A stretch of 64,000 bases of DNA from Nigrospora sphaerica (GCA_018287875.1 JAGVVL010000009.1:1736001-1800000), one strand, 5' to 3'; counted from the stretch's first letter, positions 36,901 through 49,999 are shown. The notes: generated by a model not told the origin, from the letters alone. Made by a program: numbers and translations.

Positions 36901-39862
36901 TTTCCTGGCCTCTTTTTTCTGGCTGTGCTACTCGCTGAACAATCATGCCTTGTTTGGTACGGCGCCTTGTGCCATCATCCCCTGCTGTACTGGCCGACCA
37001 CGGCTGACCAAGGGACGCACGCCGCTTTAGACCACCCCAGGCTCTCTGCCTCGCTTCTTCTCTTTGTTTCGGGGGCTTGGACGCTTTTGATTAGCTTTCT
37101 CTCCCAGCGTCTGCCTGGTGCGGACGGCAGATTTGGTTCGCGCTGCTGTTTCTTTTGCCGGCGCTTCGTCCCTTCTGACCAGCGCTCCCAGATTCCGACA
37201 CGGCCCTCGCAGGCCCCAACCCGTCCAGGGCGCACCGTCCGCGCCGCTTCTACCTGCCGTGTACGGCAGTGTTGATCGTCGTGCGGCTGGAGATTCTTGG
37301 GGAGGTCCTTCGCGATTTCCAGTGTGCATCGCCCGGCATCGAGGTTCGTGCTTCCCGCCGCCGCGGTAGCAGGCGCTGGCCGTACTAACAGGCTGTGCCA
37401 CTTCGCAGGCGTTTCTGCCGGCAGCGCTGGCCGCCCACGAGTTCCTATTCGTGACGCTTGACGTCGCTGCACCGGACGGGCCCGTGGACCCGTGGTCTAC
37501 CGTGCTCGATGACTTGGTGGCCTGGCTCAGAACGTCGCAGCTGACTCTCATGTGCAGCTCCATTGTCTTCACGTACGGCGCCTCCATGGCTGCAAGCTTC
37601 GTGCCCAGGTCGTCCTACATCTGCTCCCGCAACATGGATCAACCCGCGGGTATCGTGTTGCTCCAGTGGCTGGGCGTGGCTGTTGATGCAACCATCATCC
37701 TTCTTCTCTGGAGGGTCCTCTCCTGGCTCCGAACGACCAGGAGTCGCCTGCGGACGCTCGGCGTCCTTTTGATGGCGGCCTCTACGGCTTCGGGCGTCCT
37801 GGGGCTGGCGGCTCACGCCCTTCAGGGCTCGTCAGGCGTCGATGGGCCATCGCTGCGCTGGCTGGATTCGCTCTTCGTGTTTGACATTCTCAGTACCGGC
37901 CTGGTGTGTGCCATCTGCCTGGTGACCGCCACCCTCTGGGTCTGCGACTCGGCGCCCCTGGACCCCGCGGCCATTGCCACTTTCGTCGGGGGCATCGCGT
38001 CTGCTTTCCAGGGTGTTCTCCTCACTGGCACCTACCAGCAAACATCGGTTTGGCGCCCCCTGATAGCCATGTACGTGACCATGGCCAGCTTCACCGTCTT
38101 TACGTATGCAAGAGGCATGCGGACAGTGGTCTTTGTACGGCGGTTCCTCCTGATTTTCTTGATGGCTTGCCTCTTCCTAGCAGCTTCCATCATCGCGTTC
38201 CGCCGCGGTGAACCCAGGGGTGGCCGCCACCCTGTCGACGAACTCGTGTACAGCAATCGAATCGGCATGGACAAATGGCTTCATCAAGCGACAATTAGCA
38301 CCACGTTGAAGACAGCCGTGGAGGAGTACAAGGAACGCCACCAAGGCCGCGACCCCCCTGCCAACTTCGACAAGTGGTTTGAATTTGCCCGGCAGCGAGA
38401 CTCCCTCGTCATAGACAAGTTCGACCAGATCGAGAAGGACTTGCTGCCCTTTTGGGCCATGCATGCACAAAAGATTAGAGACAGCCTGGAGCTGGTCAAG
38501 TCTCTTCCGGATGTAGGTGTTATCAGCATCGTCAAGGGCAGGGCGTCGCACAACCGACCGGCAGACGCCATGCATCGGGCAATTTTGGACGATACCGTTG
38601 CCCTCATATCGTCCTTCTCGGAGCACCTGCCGGAAATGTCCATCGCCATCAACCTAAGCGAGCAACCGCGAATCTTGGTGCCCCATGATCAAGTCCGCCG
38701 ACATGTCGAAGCGGCAACGAACCCGGGCCTCGGGCTTTTATCGCGGCGGGCAGATGACCCCGCGGGCACCGCCAACGCGACGCTCCAAACACGATCCGAG
38801 CCGGAGACAACGCGACGTGATTCGATAGAGGACTTCCGCCGCCTGCAAATGTTGGCATGCCCCCAGGGGTCCAGGGCACGAGTGGGAGCAAAGTGGAATG
38901 TACGGGACCTCTGCTCCTCCTGTACGCAGCCGCATTCCCGGGGCGGCGTCTTCGTGCAGGACTGGGAAAAGTCGCTCGACCCTTGCCACCAGCCCGACCT
39001 CTTCGACTTGCATGATTTCTATTTGACCCCGCACCGTCTGGACGTGACGAGGGACTTGTTGCCCCTTTTCAGCAGATCCAAAACGGATAGCTTCAGCGAC
39101 ATCCTCGTGCCGCTGATACGGCCCCAGGTCGGCCAAGTGCAAGAGACCAAGGGCTTCGACGACAAAATCGACACGCTCTACTGGCAGGAGGAACCGCCCA
39201 CGGAGTCGGTGACAGACCGGTCTCTTCACGGAGGACAGAGGCAGCGCCTGATATACCACGTAAACAAGGCGCCAGCCGGGGCCCGGATGCCCATGCTCCT
39301 GGGCCAGGGGGAGGGCAAGGACCTGAAGTACGCGTACGAGAGCGTACGCGCCGTGGGGGCCAACCAGCTGCTGCCGATGCGCATTTCCTTCACGCCGCCG
39401 GCCACCTGCGACGACGCGGTGTGCCGGCAGATGAAGTCGGAGTTCCGCTTCCACGAGCGCGAGACGACGCTGGACAAGCGCTACGTCGTGCTCGTGGACA
39501 CGGCCGAGGGGCCGTCGCCCGACGTGGCGGCGACGCTGCGGTCCAACAGCGTGCCCTTCCTCAGCACCATCTTCCGCGAGTGGTACACGGAGCGGCTGCG
39601 GGCGTGGACGCACTTTGTGCCGCTCGACCCGCGCTACCACGACCTGCAGAGCACGCTCGCCTACTTTGTCGGCCTGGCCGACTCGCACCGCGAGGTCGAG
39701 CCGCGCCTCGAGGACGGCCGCTGGATCGCCGAGCAGGGCCGCAAGTGGGCCGACCGGGCGCTGCGCCGCGCCGACATGGAGATCTACCTGTTCAGGCTCC
39801 TTTTGGAATGGGGCCGCCTCGTCCAGGACGATAGGGACAAGGTTGCGTTCACGCTGACGTAG
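36901..39862 (+). CDS. GT90 (CAP10-like) glycosyltransferase with multi-TM N-terminus; 5' end unresolved
   Basis: CAP10-family enzymes transfer xylose or related sugars to surface glycans in the secretory pathway. Supported exons: 36901-37117, 37183-37343 and 37409-39862 (about 943 residues). The joins read SFLSQRLP-ALPDSD and QCASPGIE-AFLPAALAAHEFLF, with CTGAC and TACTAAC branch sites. The N-terminal 350 residues hold several hydrophobic helices, for example SASLLLFVSGAWTLLISFL and GIVLLQWLGVAVDATIILLL. The CAP10-type stem follows: HPVDELVYSNRIGMDKWL and GRDPPANFDKWFEFARQRDS. The C-terminal catalytic part includes LRSNSVPFLSTIFREWYTER, HFVPLDPRYHDLQSTLAYF and a GRKWADRALRRADMEIYLFR end. No ATG occurs in the first frame; an AG acceptor at 36899-36900 and the ATG at 36831 are candidates for a missing first exon. 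Sugar and acceptor are unknown. Confidence 0.82.
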
Positions 39863-40848
39863 GCGGGGTAGCACGCTGTGGGGGGGGGATCCTGTGTAAA
39901 ATTCAGGAGGTACTTTTACTGTAATTGGCGATGAGGCTGTTTCGCGGTCCTCCTGGCACGGGGTTCGCTGGCTGATGGAGTTTCAAGGTTGCCTGGTCGT
40001 GGGTACTGACATGAAGAATTGGGGGCCCGTATTGGACTCGTGAGTCCCACTTACCCTTCATTAAGTGAGGCTCTCGAGGCCACCAGCCCGGTCTTGGGCA
40101 ACATTGACCCTGTCCCCAACGCCGGGGGCCGGTTGATCCCGGAGGAGCGGGCAACGAGTTGCCGCGTCGTTCATACAGACCGGCGGCCCCGTCCCCTTTC
40201 AAACCAAGCTGGTGAACAGGTTGCAATCCTGCCTACGAAGCCGTTGGTAGATACAAGTATTACCGTTCGGGGCACTCCGTAGCGGCGCCTTGGTGATCTA
40301 AGCCAGAACTGTCCGTGATCACCACCCAAGGCGGGTCTGGCCCGAGAACTGGGCGAGGCCACGGTACCGCTCGGAAAACAGGAAGTGATGGTGCGGTGGC
40401 CGGGCAATGGTCCAGAAAACGCTGGAGGAATGGCCAAGTCGCTTATTATCCTGTTTATCCTCCCGACAGCTAGCGCAAATCGCCAGCTCGGCTCCCGGTT
40501 ACCTTTATCAGTTGCGTTTATGCCTTTCCAAGATTCAGTGACCGATGCTCGCCATGCTCAAGAAAAAGGGAGGGAGAAACCCCCCACCCCTTCCCCGCCG
40601 CGCATCCCAACATAACCCGTCGCCTCATATTGTACAGCCAAACAACATCCAAAAACCCACAGCATGGGACTCTTTATAGTCACCGAATAGTACAAATTCT
40701 GGCCCTTCCGAGGCCAATCATCAGTCGTGATGTTCCACGGCACGTCCATGTCACGGTCTAGCGCGACCGCGAGCGCCCGTGCCACAGTCTGCTCCGTTAT
40801 TCGTACCGTCGTGTTTTTTTGAGGGGTTCTTTGCCCTTCTTTCCCTGT
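39863..40848. other. Convergent 3' region GT90 / PKA subunit
   Basis: No gene or RNA recognised in this 1 kb spacer. Confidence 0.55.
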
Positions 40849-42202
40849 CTAGAAACACTCAAAGTACTGGTCGTACTTGCTCGCCATTTCGGCCGTGTAG
40901 GGGTCTCGTTGGGCGTCCTCTTCGGGGTAGACGTCGAAACAGGAGGCGTCGCCGGGGAAGCGCACCTTGGGCTGGATGGGCGGCCGGACTTGGCGGCGGA
41001 GCAGCGCCTCCCAGTCGATGCCCTCGAAAAAGGGATGCTCTTTGACCCGTATTGAGCCGCCGTTGATGTTGCCTAACCGGCGCGACCGGTCCACGGTGCA
41101 TAATGACCGGATGATGTGCTGCGCATTGTGCGACACCTCGGGCTCCGTCGGAAACATGACGGGCTTCTCCACGATCCTGCCGCTCCGTTAGTCTCTCCTC
41201 GCGGGCGGGTCTCCCGGGGCAACGCGGGTGCGTACTGTTTGTAGATTTCGATGGGGTTCTGGTGCCAGAACGGGGGGTAGCCCGTGAGGAACTCGTATAT
41301 GAGGATGCCCAGGGCCCACCAGTCGACGGCGGTCGTGTGGCCCTTGTTCTGGATGACCTCGGGGGCCAGGTATTCGGGCGTGCCGCACAGCGTGTACGTC
41401 TCGACGGGCCGCTCGTCTTGGCTGCCCAGCCGCTTCGCGAAGCCGAAATCAACCAGCTTGACGTGGCCCTCGCCGTCGAGGAGGAGGTTCTCGGGCTTCA
41501 GGTCGCGGTATGCGACGCCGCCCTGCTGCTCGTGTAGGAACTCGAGGACCAGGACGATCTCGGCGGCGTAGAACTGGGCCCACTCCTCGGGGAAGCGCCG
41601 GTGCCGGCGCAGGTAGCTGAACAGCTCGCCCCCGGGCACGTAATCCAGGAGCATGTAGAGCGAGTCGTGGTCGGAAAAGGAGCCAACCAGGGTGGTGATG
41701 AAGGGGTGGCCGGCGACATCGGCCAGGATCTCGCGCTCGTGGCGCACGTGGTCAATCTGCTTGAGCCTGATGACCTCGGCTTTGCGCAGGATCTTGAGGG
41801 CGTACACCTCGCTGCCCTCGTCATTTTCCGGCGCCGAGGCCGGGCGCACAAGACAGACGCGCGCGAAGGTGCCTGTTGGAACGGGCGTCGCAAGCGCCGC
41901 CAAGGTCAGCGACGGGGCGCGCGCGCGGGGGAAGGGGAATCCGGGGCGCTTCTTCAAGACGTACCTGTGCCCAAGGTCCGGACGACGCGAAAGTCCTCGG
42001 GTCGGAACGAGCGGCCGGGGTTCGCCGTCGCTGGCGTGGTTGTGGATGGTGTTGATGTTGTTCGCTGCCCCGCACTCTCGCATCCTCCTCCTGCGGCCCC
42101 CCCACCACCGTTTGACGTGTTCATGCTGCCTCGTTCGACGGCAGCATTCACTTTACCGCCGCCTGCTGGAATGGGGTTCGGTTGCGTCGCGACGGCGGCC
42201 AT
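40849..42202 (-). CDS. cAMP-dependent protein kinase catalytic subunit (AGC kinase, PkaC2-like)
   Basis: Exons on the minus strand: 42202-41965, 41872-41236, 41176-40849, giving 400 residues. The introns rejoin RTLGTG-TFARVCLV (P-loop) and IEIYKQ-IVEKPVMFP. Kinase marks: ATP-binding Lys in YALKILRKAE, RHEREILADV, hinge DYVPGGELFSYL, catalytic loop AYRDLKPENLLLD, DFG in LVDFGFAKRL and the activation loop TYTLCGTPEYLAPEV with its phosphorylatable Thr. The C-terminal AGC tail ends in the hydrophobic motif FECF, diagnostic of PKA-type kinases. The N-terminal 70 residues are low-complexity (Gly/Ser/Thr). Filamentous fungi usually have two catalytic subunits; the short N-terminus suggests the second, less abundant one, but this needs a tree. 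Divergent from the TBC gene across 2.9 kb. Confidence 0.9.
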
Positions 42203-45135
42203 GCCTCGCGGGTTCGGAAAAAATAAAGGGTGTTGCTGGTAGTCCGTCGCAGGGCGGGAGAAGTCTTATAACCCGGCCTCCAACTTGGGATTAAGTTCGC
42301 CTGGGAATTTGCGCTGCCCTTGCAAATCAAGTTTCAGAGAAAAGGTCGACGATGGATCCCTCCCCCTCGCGGTCCTGCTGGTGGAGTCGTGGTGCCTGAG
42401 CTACAAGAAGACGGTGCCCTGACGACAGAAGCGGCTGGGCGGGCGTCCAACGCTTCGTTCGCATCAGGGAAGAAAAAGGGGGCACGGGGACCAAGACGAA
42501 ACAGCAAAGGCGTTGTTTCTTTCTTTCTTTCTTTCTCTCTTCCTTCTCTTTCCCCTTCTAGGCGGGATGGCAAAAAATCCAACGGGGGTGGGTGGCCGGT
42601 TGAGCGTTAGAACAGGCCTAAAAGAGTCTGCTCGTGTCTGAACTCAAGAGTCCGGCGGCAGCTAACCTCACTAATCTCCAGCAACCCCATATCCATGGCG
42701 GCCGATGACGTTGTTTGCTGCGAGGCGGCTGAGGTGGGGGGAGAGGAGGAGGAGGAGGAGGGAAACGTGAGCTGCAGGCGGACGCTTCGCGATCGGAGAT
42801 AGGATCCTAGAGTCTCCAGCAACAGGCAGGCCGACGGGCAGGGAACACAGCGCACGCTGCAACTAACGCCTCTCTACCAGGGGAGCTGAGGAGCTGCAAT
42901 GGGCAAGGATGGTCCAGTGCCATGTAGGTGCCGCATGTACGTCGTACATCCCTCCCCTTCCCATCCGTGCGCGGAATGGATCGGTAAGCGCTTGTCGGCA
43001 CTCGCTTCTTGGTCGCTCTTTTTTGCGCGGCAGGTGGTATGTGTGGAGAGGGAGAGATAGGGTCAGAGAGGGACAGAGGGGATGGAGAGAGACTGCAGAC
43101 GTTCACTAGGTTCCTCTGCACCTACTGCCCGGTATCCTTACTTCACGCGCATCGTGCCCATGTACGTACATGTAGGTAAAGTATGGATGGGATGGGGTAG
43201 CCATGCCGTCGTGGATAACCTACTGGACCTACCTGCTACCTCATACCGGAATGTATACAAGAGCCTAGATACATTGAGTGCATGGATAGTCCCAACTACC
43301 AGCCCTGTATGCGCCCGAAGGGTTGAGCGAGCGGACGCAGCCAATGTAACCGGGCAGAAGCACGTCAGCAGTCAACTCTGCTGATCATGGCCGCCGTATC
43401 GCAGCATCTGCTTAATCTGAAGATAGGTGGGTAGGTAGTTACTGACCTCCAGGTACTTATACTACCGACCGCCCGAGGGAAAAGAGGGAGAGGGATGCAT
43501 TAACGCCGGCTCATGCGAGAGGGGGGTGAGAGAGCCACGGCCAGCTGAAGGATGGATTCTCAAATTTCGGCCCCATCCAGCCACACCAACGTCAATGACT
43601 TGCAGGGACCTACCGAATGACAGCGGCTAAGGAAAGCCGTCGGGTCCAGGTGGGTTATCATCAGCGAACGGGTCTCAAACCGTCATGGATGGCCAGGAGT
43701 CCACTGAATCCATTGCCGACGGCGAGGACCGTCAATCCCGGGCAGGCGCCGAGTTTTAATTTCTTGGGTGGCCGAGTGCAGTGAGTGCGGAGCCAAAACG
43801 AGGAGTCCCAAAGAACGTTGCGCCATTCCACAACAGTCATATTCCGTAGCATGGACCTGGAGTGGGAGGAGGTTACCTACATAGGTACCTACCAATGTAC
43901 TAACCTAAGCCCATACACCGGGGCCTGAAGCATGGAGGGTAGCATCAACGTGTTGACGCCCTAAGAATAGAACACGCGCTCTCTCTTGTCTCTCGCTCTC
44001 ACAGGCTCGGGCTTGGCTCGGGCTGGCGGGTTCCAAACCTGTAGCGATCGATGGGCAAGCCCGTGAGGTCGTCTTGGTGATTCCGTCTTATCTTGCACAT
44101 GGAAGCAGAGGGAAAGGCCCGCCAGGACGGCTCCCGAGTGGCGCACCGGCTTTGCGCGCGACAGCTTGTCGAGCAGCCCAAGCTCTTGTCGAGCAGCCCA
44201 AGCTGCTGTCTGCCGAGCCTGTTCCTTGGGGAGGCGGCGTGGACAAAGTGTGAGCTTAGGAGGACGTTGAAGCTTGCACTGGCGTACCTGTCGCCATCTC
44301 CCATCATCGTATGCAGCCCATTAGATACACGACATACATGAGATAAAGCAGGTAGCACAAGCCAACCAGCTCTCCAGGCCTCGGGGTTGCCAAATGGGTG
44401 CAGATCTAGCCTCTTGTACATTTCGTCGCCCGTGTATCCTTCATGGGCATCCAGCACTTCCATGTACAATCACCCGCCCCCACCCCTCCCCCAATGGCAC
44501 GGTACCACGGGGCCTGGAATATTTATATCTGTGCATACCTAAATACATGTACGTGCCTGCCTTGCATACTTCTCTAGGTCTCTCTACTGTGCTTGTTCGC
44601 TGTACACCACCCGATGCGTGGAACCAAGAAAAGGGAGAACGAGGCACTCACAGGGTATGAGAAGCACGTCTGTGCTCGTCAATGAGGATGGACATGACCC
44701 CCCCCCTCAAAATGGGGGTTGTCCCCGTCCCACTTGGTCAGCTTCAGCCACACACCTGCCGGCAAAGCGGCTGAGCTCTGCTGCTCCCCCGGACGGGCAT
44801 TGCTGGGCCAGACCAGGCACGCACGCCCGCAATCAGCTGCCCCTTCCCATGTCATGTAACCCGTACCTGTCGCCTCCCCCCGAACCCCTCGACGACGACG
44901 ACAACCAACAGTGCCAACGACCAACGCCTTCCCTTCATATACAGCGCCGTTGTGACCGCCCTCTACTTCATGCGGCACAGCCATTTCCTGCTAGACCCGA
45001 CCCGCCCTCCGGCCCTCCGGCCCCTCGTCGCAAGGCACGCCACGGCTGTCTCTGCATGCTGCTGCGCGCGTCCCGATATGCTTTGACCGGTGCCCTCGCT
45101 CCCCCTTCCCAGGCCCTTCGCGAACGACGGCCATC
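42203..45135. other. Long bidirectional promoter region, PKA / TBC
   Basis: 2.9 kb between two divergent signalling genes, with no supported ORF. It holds a (TTTC)n run near 42515-42540, several TACCTA/TAGGTA motifs (43140-43465, 43874-43915), a 20-bp tandem duplication at 44163-44204 and a C/T-rich leader before 45136. Confidence 0.5.
44163..44204. repeat. Tandem duplication of about 20 bp
   Basis: The unit TTGTCGAGCAGCCCAAGCT occurs twice in tandem. Confidence 0.8.
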
Positions 45136-48100
45136 ATGTTCAACAACCTCAGCAACCTGGTGCAGAAGGCCCAGTCGGCTGCTCAGCAGCTGATTGATCC
45201 CATGCAGGGGCTGAACCTCACCAACTCGGACAAGAACCCCTCCAAGGCCACCTTGTTTCAGCACCAGTTCCGCCTGCCCAGCAGCCAAACGCCGCTGTAC
45301 GAGATCCCCGCCGAGTTAACCATCCCGCCCTCCAACGTCACCCAGGGCGACAAGGACAACGACCGGGGCTGGCACTACGCCGGCAAGCTGCACCTGTCCG
45401 ATGCTTATATGTGCTTCTCGACGACGCCCTCCAGCTTTGCCTCCACCGCCAGCACCTCGTCCTCCTCCGCCTTCACCGGCCAAACCCATGGTGGAGGGCC
45501 CAGCGGCAATGGCTTCACCTTTCCACTCTGTGCCATTCGGCGCGTCGAGCGCCTTAACAGCCAGAATATCCAGGTCCGTAGGATGCGCGCCACATTCGCT
45601 GCACCCCCACCCCCGTTCAACCCCCTTCAGCGCTGTCCCCATTCCCGCAACCTCCTGGGAATCCCCGGCTAACCCGGCTTGTGCCGTCTGCAGTTCGCGC
45701 TCGCCATCACCACATGGAACGGCATCTCTCAGGAGCCGCCCAAAGACAAGGAGGCACAGAAAGACAAAAGCCAGATGCGGGAGCAAAGAATCACAATACA
45801 CCTCGCTGGCAGCCGTCAGGCCTGCGAGAGGTTCTGCGATGGCCTCAAGAAGGGCCTGCGAAGCGCCGTTGGAAACGTGGGAAAGCTCAAAAAGGTCGTC
45901 TCGGAATGCTACTCGGAATACCTTCTACGTCCCGAAGACAAGAAGTCCGCCAACCCCCCCGACGCCGGCCTCGGTATGCTGTTCAAGTATCCCGGCGACC
46001 CCAAGAAGCTGAGAGACCGGGCCAAGATGAGGCTGTGGGCCGAGTACCTCCGTGATAACGGTCGCAACGCCACCCTGATTCGCCAGCCCACCTTCCACAA
46101 GTTGATCCGCGTCGGGTTGCCGAACCGCCTGAGGGGAGAGATATGGGAGCTGACATGCGGATCTCTCTACCTGAGACTGGAGAACCCAACGCTCTATACC
46201 GACACCCTTGAGAAGTTCTCTGGCAAAGAGTCGCTCGCCATTGACGAGATCGAAAAGGACTTGAATCGAAGCTTGCCCGAGTACCCAGGCTTCCAGACCG
46301 AGGACGGCATCGGTCGGTTACGGAGGGTGCTGACGGCCTATAGCTGGGTCAACCCGGACGTCGGCTATTGCCAGGCCATGAACATTGTCGTTGCCGCCCT
46401 CCTGATCTACATGTCAGAAGCCCAGGCCTTCTTCCTGCTCTCGGCCCTGTGCGACAGGCTAGTGCCTGGTTACTACTCGACGACTATGTACGGCACCTTG
46501 CTGGATCAAAAGGTGTTCGAGTCCTTAGTCGAGCGAACCATGCCCATATTGTGGGAGCATCTCGTCAAGAGCGATGTTCAGCTCTCGGTGGTCTCCCTCC
46601 CCTGGTTCCTGTCCCTTTACATCAACTCGATGCCTCTGGTTTTTGCCTTTAGGGTCCTCGACGTCTTCTTTGTTGAAGGCCCCAAGGTGTTATTCCAAGT
46701 TGGGTTAGCGATTTTGCGGATAAATGGTGAGGAGCTTCTGGACGCTGCCGACGACGGTGCTTTCATCTCGGTACTGAAGGGCTACTTTTCACGGCTGGAC
46801 GAGTCGGCGCATCCCAAGTCGGAGAACCCGAAATTGCGGGCCATCAACCGCTTCCAGGAGCTTATGGTCGTCGCCTTCAAGGAGTTCTCAGGTATCACGC
46901 ACAGCACGATCCAAGACCTGCGGCTGAAAAACAAGGACGCCGTTCTCAATAACATTGAGAACTTCGCCAAACGTACCGCAATACGCAACCTGGGTCCGGA
47001 CAGCAAGCTTCTCAGCCCCGATGAACTCGGGGCGGTATACGATAGATTCTATGGTATCCTCTACGAGCGACAGCAGCGTGATCATATTATGCAAGAAGAG
47101 GAGCTTCGTCGCGCCAGGAGCAAGAGAGCAAGCATAGCAGCGGCCTTCCCAGATCACCACCAGCCCCAGGATCACGGCGTCGAGAAGGGCCGTGTTGGCC
47201 TCGGTCCCAGCACGAGCCTCATGGACTATGACGCATTTCGAGAATTCCTTGCTGCCATGTCCAAATGGGCCATTGCCGACGCCCCTCCCTCGCCCAGACG
47301 TGATCAGTTTGCGGAAAAGGATCAGAGCCAGTACTTTGGCGGCTTCCGCAAGCAGAACAACAATCATCTCTCACCGTGGGGGTCCGGGCCCGAGCCGACA
47401 GATCATGAGTTTATGCAGCGTCTGTTTAGAAGATGGGACGTCGATTCCACCTCTACCCTGACCCTACAGAACGTGGTGACGGGGCTGGCCCAGATCAAAG
47501 GCAGGCGCGACATAATGGGCACCATTACCTACTTCTTCGAGCTTTACGACGACGACGGCGATGGAAGGGTCGACCGCGAGGGTATTTTGAGGATATCGGA
47601 AGCCCTACTCTTCTTGTCCCGCCGGGGCCTGGAAGGATCCCTAAGCGCCTCGAACTCCAGCCCCACGCTCAGCACCCTGGCCGACTCCAACGGGCCCTTG
47701 AGTCCTACGATCGGTGGTACCATAAACGAGAGGTTCCTGGCCAGCGTGAGTGCCTTCATTCGGCGGTGTTTTGAGTATGCCGATCCGGACCATCCGATCA
47801 ACCAAGGCGCCGGCGCCACAGCAGCTGGTACAAGCGAGGACGCGGTCACCGACGAAGGCCAGACAGCAGACGCGAGTGCCTTTGCCATCGGAGACGAAGA
47901 CGATGAAGAGGATTTGCTGGCATTCGACGGCCCCGGTCCAGAGGCGAGCACCACCAAGAAGAAACCCCCGCCACTGAATCCTTCGGCCTTGGGCAAACCC
48001 GAGGGACATAATGAGCTCCATCGCACCGCGTCCAAGGCGCAGTCGGAGAAGGCCAACGCGGCACTGGACCCCTCCAACCCCTTACACATGACGCTGCCTA

Positions 48101-48672
48101 CCTTCCGCATGGTGGTACTAGCCGACGAGCTGCTGGAACAATTCTTCGAGTCGTCTTTCCCCACCTCCCTGCACATCATCGAGGGTCTTCCGTACGCAAA
48201 CCCCCCCTCCACACCGTCTCTCACCACCTTCGCCAGCTTCGGGCGCTCGGCTGTACCCCCTCTGCCGATTCCGCAGTCGGTTGGCGGGGGCCCCACCCGA
48301 ACTCTCCGTGGCGTGCTTGATAATATCGTCACGGACGCATCACGCGTGGCTGCCGAGGTCCGCCGCCGCATGGAAGAGGCGCAGCGTGAGATGGAGAAGA
48401 ACGCGCTGCCAGGCCAGAAAGACGACGATGAGGAGGACGATGACGACCTGCGCGGTCCCAAGTCGGGAGGTGGCGGGGACGCCGGGGACGCCGAGCGCCG
48501 GAGCGTGCGGTCTTCGGATCTGGACCTCCTTACCGGAGCCGACGCCGAAGCTGGCGCCAAGGGCCAGGAAGGCTCCCGCCAATCCATGTTGGCTAGCCCC
48601 GGCAAGGGCCAAACGGATCAGTCTGGCGCCGATAGCACGCCGACGCAGCGGATCGTGGAATTCGATGGCTAG
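45136..48672 (+). CDS. Rab GTPase-activating protein, GRAM + TBC + EF-hand (Gyp2/Mdr1-like)
   Basis: Exons 45136-45573 and 45694-48672 give 1138 residues. The 120-nt intron (donor GTCCGT, branch GGCTAAC, acceptor TGCAG) joins LNSQNIQ to FALAITTWNG inside the GRAM-like domain (about 40-170). The TBC domain follows at about 300-510: IRVGLPNRLRGEIWELTCG, the arginine finger in EIEKDLNRSLPEYP, and the glutamine finger in NPDVGYCQAMNIVVAALL. These residues predict an active GAP that speeds GTP hydrolysis by Rab GTPases in membrane traffic. Around residue 755 an EF-hand-like helix-loop-helix is present (FELYDDDGDGRVDREGIL), in which loop position 12 is Gly instead of Glu. The C-terminal 350 residues are acidic and low-complexity. 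Confidence 0.92.
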
Positions 48673-49999
48673 TTCTTTGTTTTTCCTGCGCATGTACCAG
48701 GCAGGGCAAGGGAGAGGGAGTCGGGCATACTGGGAATTGTGTATTAAACCAGGGTCAGGAGTTAACTGCTTTGTGCGGCGCAAGACTGCACTACTGCAGC
48801 AAGGGCAATGCAGTCAAACGAATCACGATATTCTCCCACCGATGAAGCTGAGTCATGGTCTGGCCCCGTGGAATCCCAGCCAGCCGATTCTGGGCCCAGG
48901 TACCTCGCGGCCGTTGTCAGCACCGATATCTCACCAGCGAGGACCTATCTATTCTGCCTTGCCCTCTATTCTCTGGCGGGCGATGTAAGGGACTCTTTGC
49001 GTCCTTTACAGACAGGGGACTAGCTGAAGCCGCAGGAGCTCGCTGGCGAGCTGGCCTCGCCCGTGGCTATTTGTAACTTCTTGGGGCGTTTCAGCGCCAT
49101 TGCAAGGAGGGATAGCAGTCGGCACATGGCATTGGCATCGTGCGGCGACGAAGCGAGTCAAGCAGGGAATGTCAAACCCCCGGGGCATATCGGTAGTGCG
49201 TTCGTCCCCCGCGGAGGCGTGGCGCCAGCTAAAGTGCGTATCCCTCAGCTTGCACGACGTGAGCCTCCCATACCGCGGGTTCGTCTCGACTTGTCAGTTG
49301 GTGTTCCCGCCTATTCCCCCAGCGTCCACGCTCCTGGCATACACGGCGTCATGGGACTGTCTAGCAGAGATTGCCGTCCGCATCGTAAAGAGGGGAGATG
49401 TGTAGACATTGCCGTCGTCGAAGAACGGATCGTGGGGCACCTGTTTAGGGGCTGTGGTTCATAACAGAGCATGAGCCCCTGGGGCCCAAATTGCAAACAG
49501 ACATTACACAATGTTTATTAACAAGCAATTTATGGCACTTGTGGTAGAGTCCAAAAAACCCCTGCCAAGTACGCCATGGAGGGCTTCCCCTTGGGTATGT
49601 CAATCCATCCACGTCATTGTTGCCTAATCGTCTATCTTCCCTTTCAACCGGTGCCGCACCGGTTCATGATTCCTGTCGTGAGAGAAACCCGGCATAACAC
49701 CCAAGCGAGGTTGCTGTTGCAAACACAGGCCCATTTCAGCCGTCCCTCCCACCGTTCGCCAAATGTAAGATATGAAATTGGATATAGCAAAGTGGCCAGT
49801 GGCAATGCGTAGCCACACACGGTACCGATGGGTTGGCGTCGTACCACACGCAGATGCTGGAAAAAAAGAAATAACGCCGAAAGATGCGGGATATCTTGAA
49901 TGCTGACAACAAAAAGAATAATAAAAGGAAATAAGCCATGATGGGAATGTGTAAACTGGGAGCAGGCAAGGGAAGCCCCCAGCTCGGTGAGTTGGTCCC
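48673..49999. other. Convergent 3' region TBC gene / low-complexity protein gene
   Basis: No gene with coding character is seen in this 1.3 kb. Confidence 0.5.

Noticed and set aside
38738..39874. 378-codon minus-strand ORF opposite the GT90 gene
   Set aside because: Antisense shadow; the sense frame carries the CAP10/GT90 blocks.
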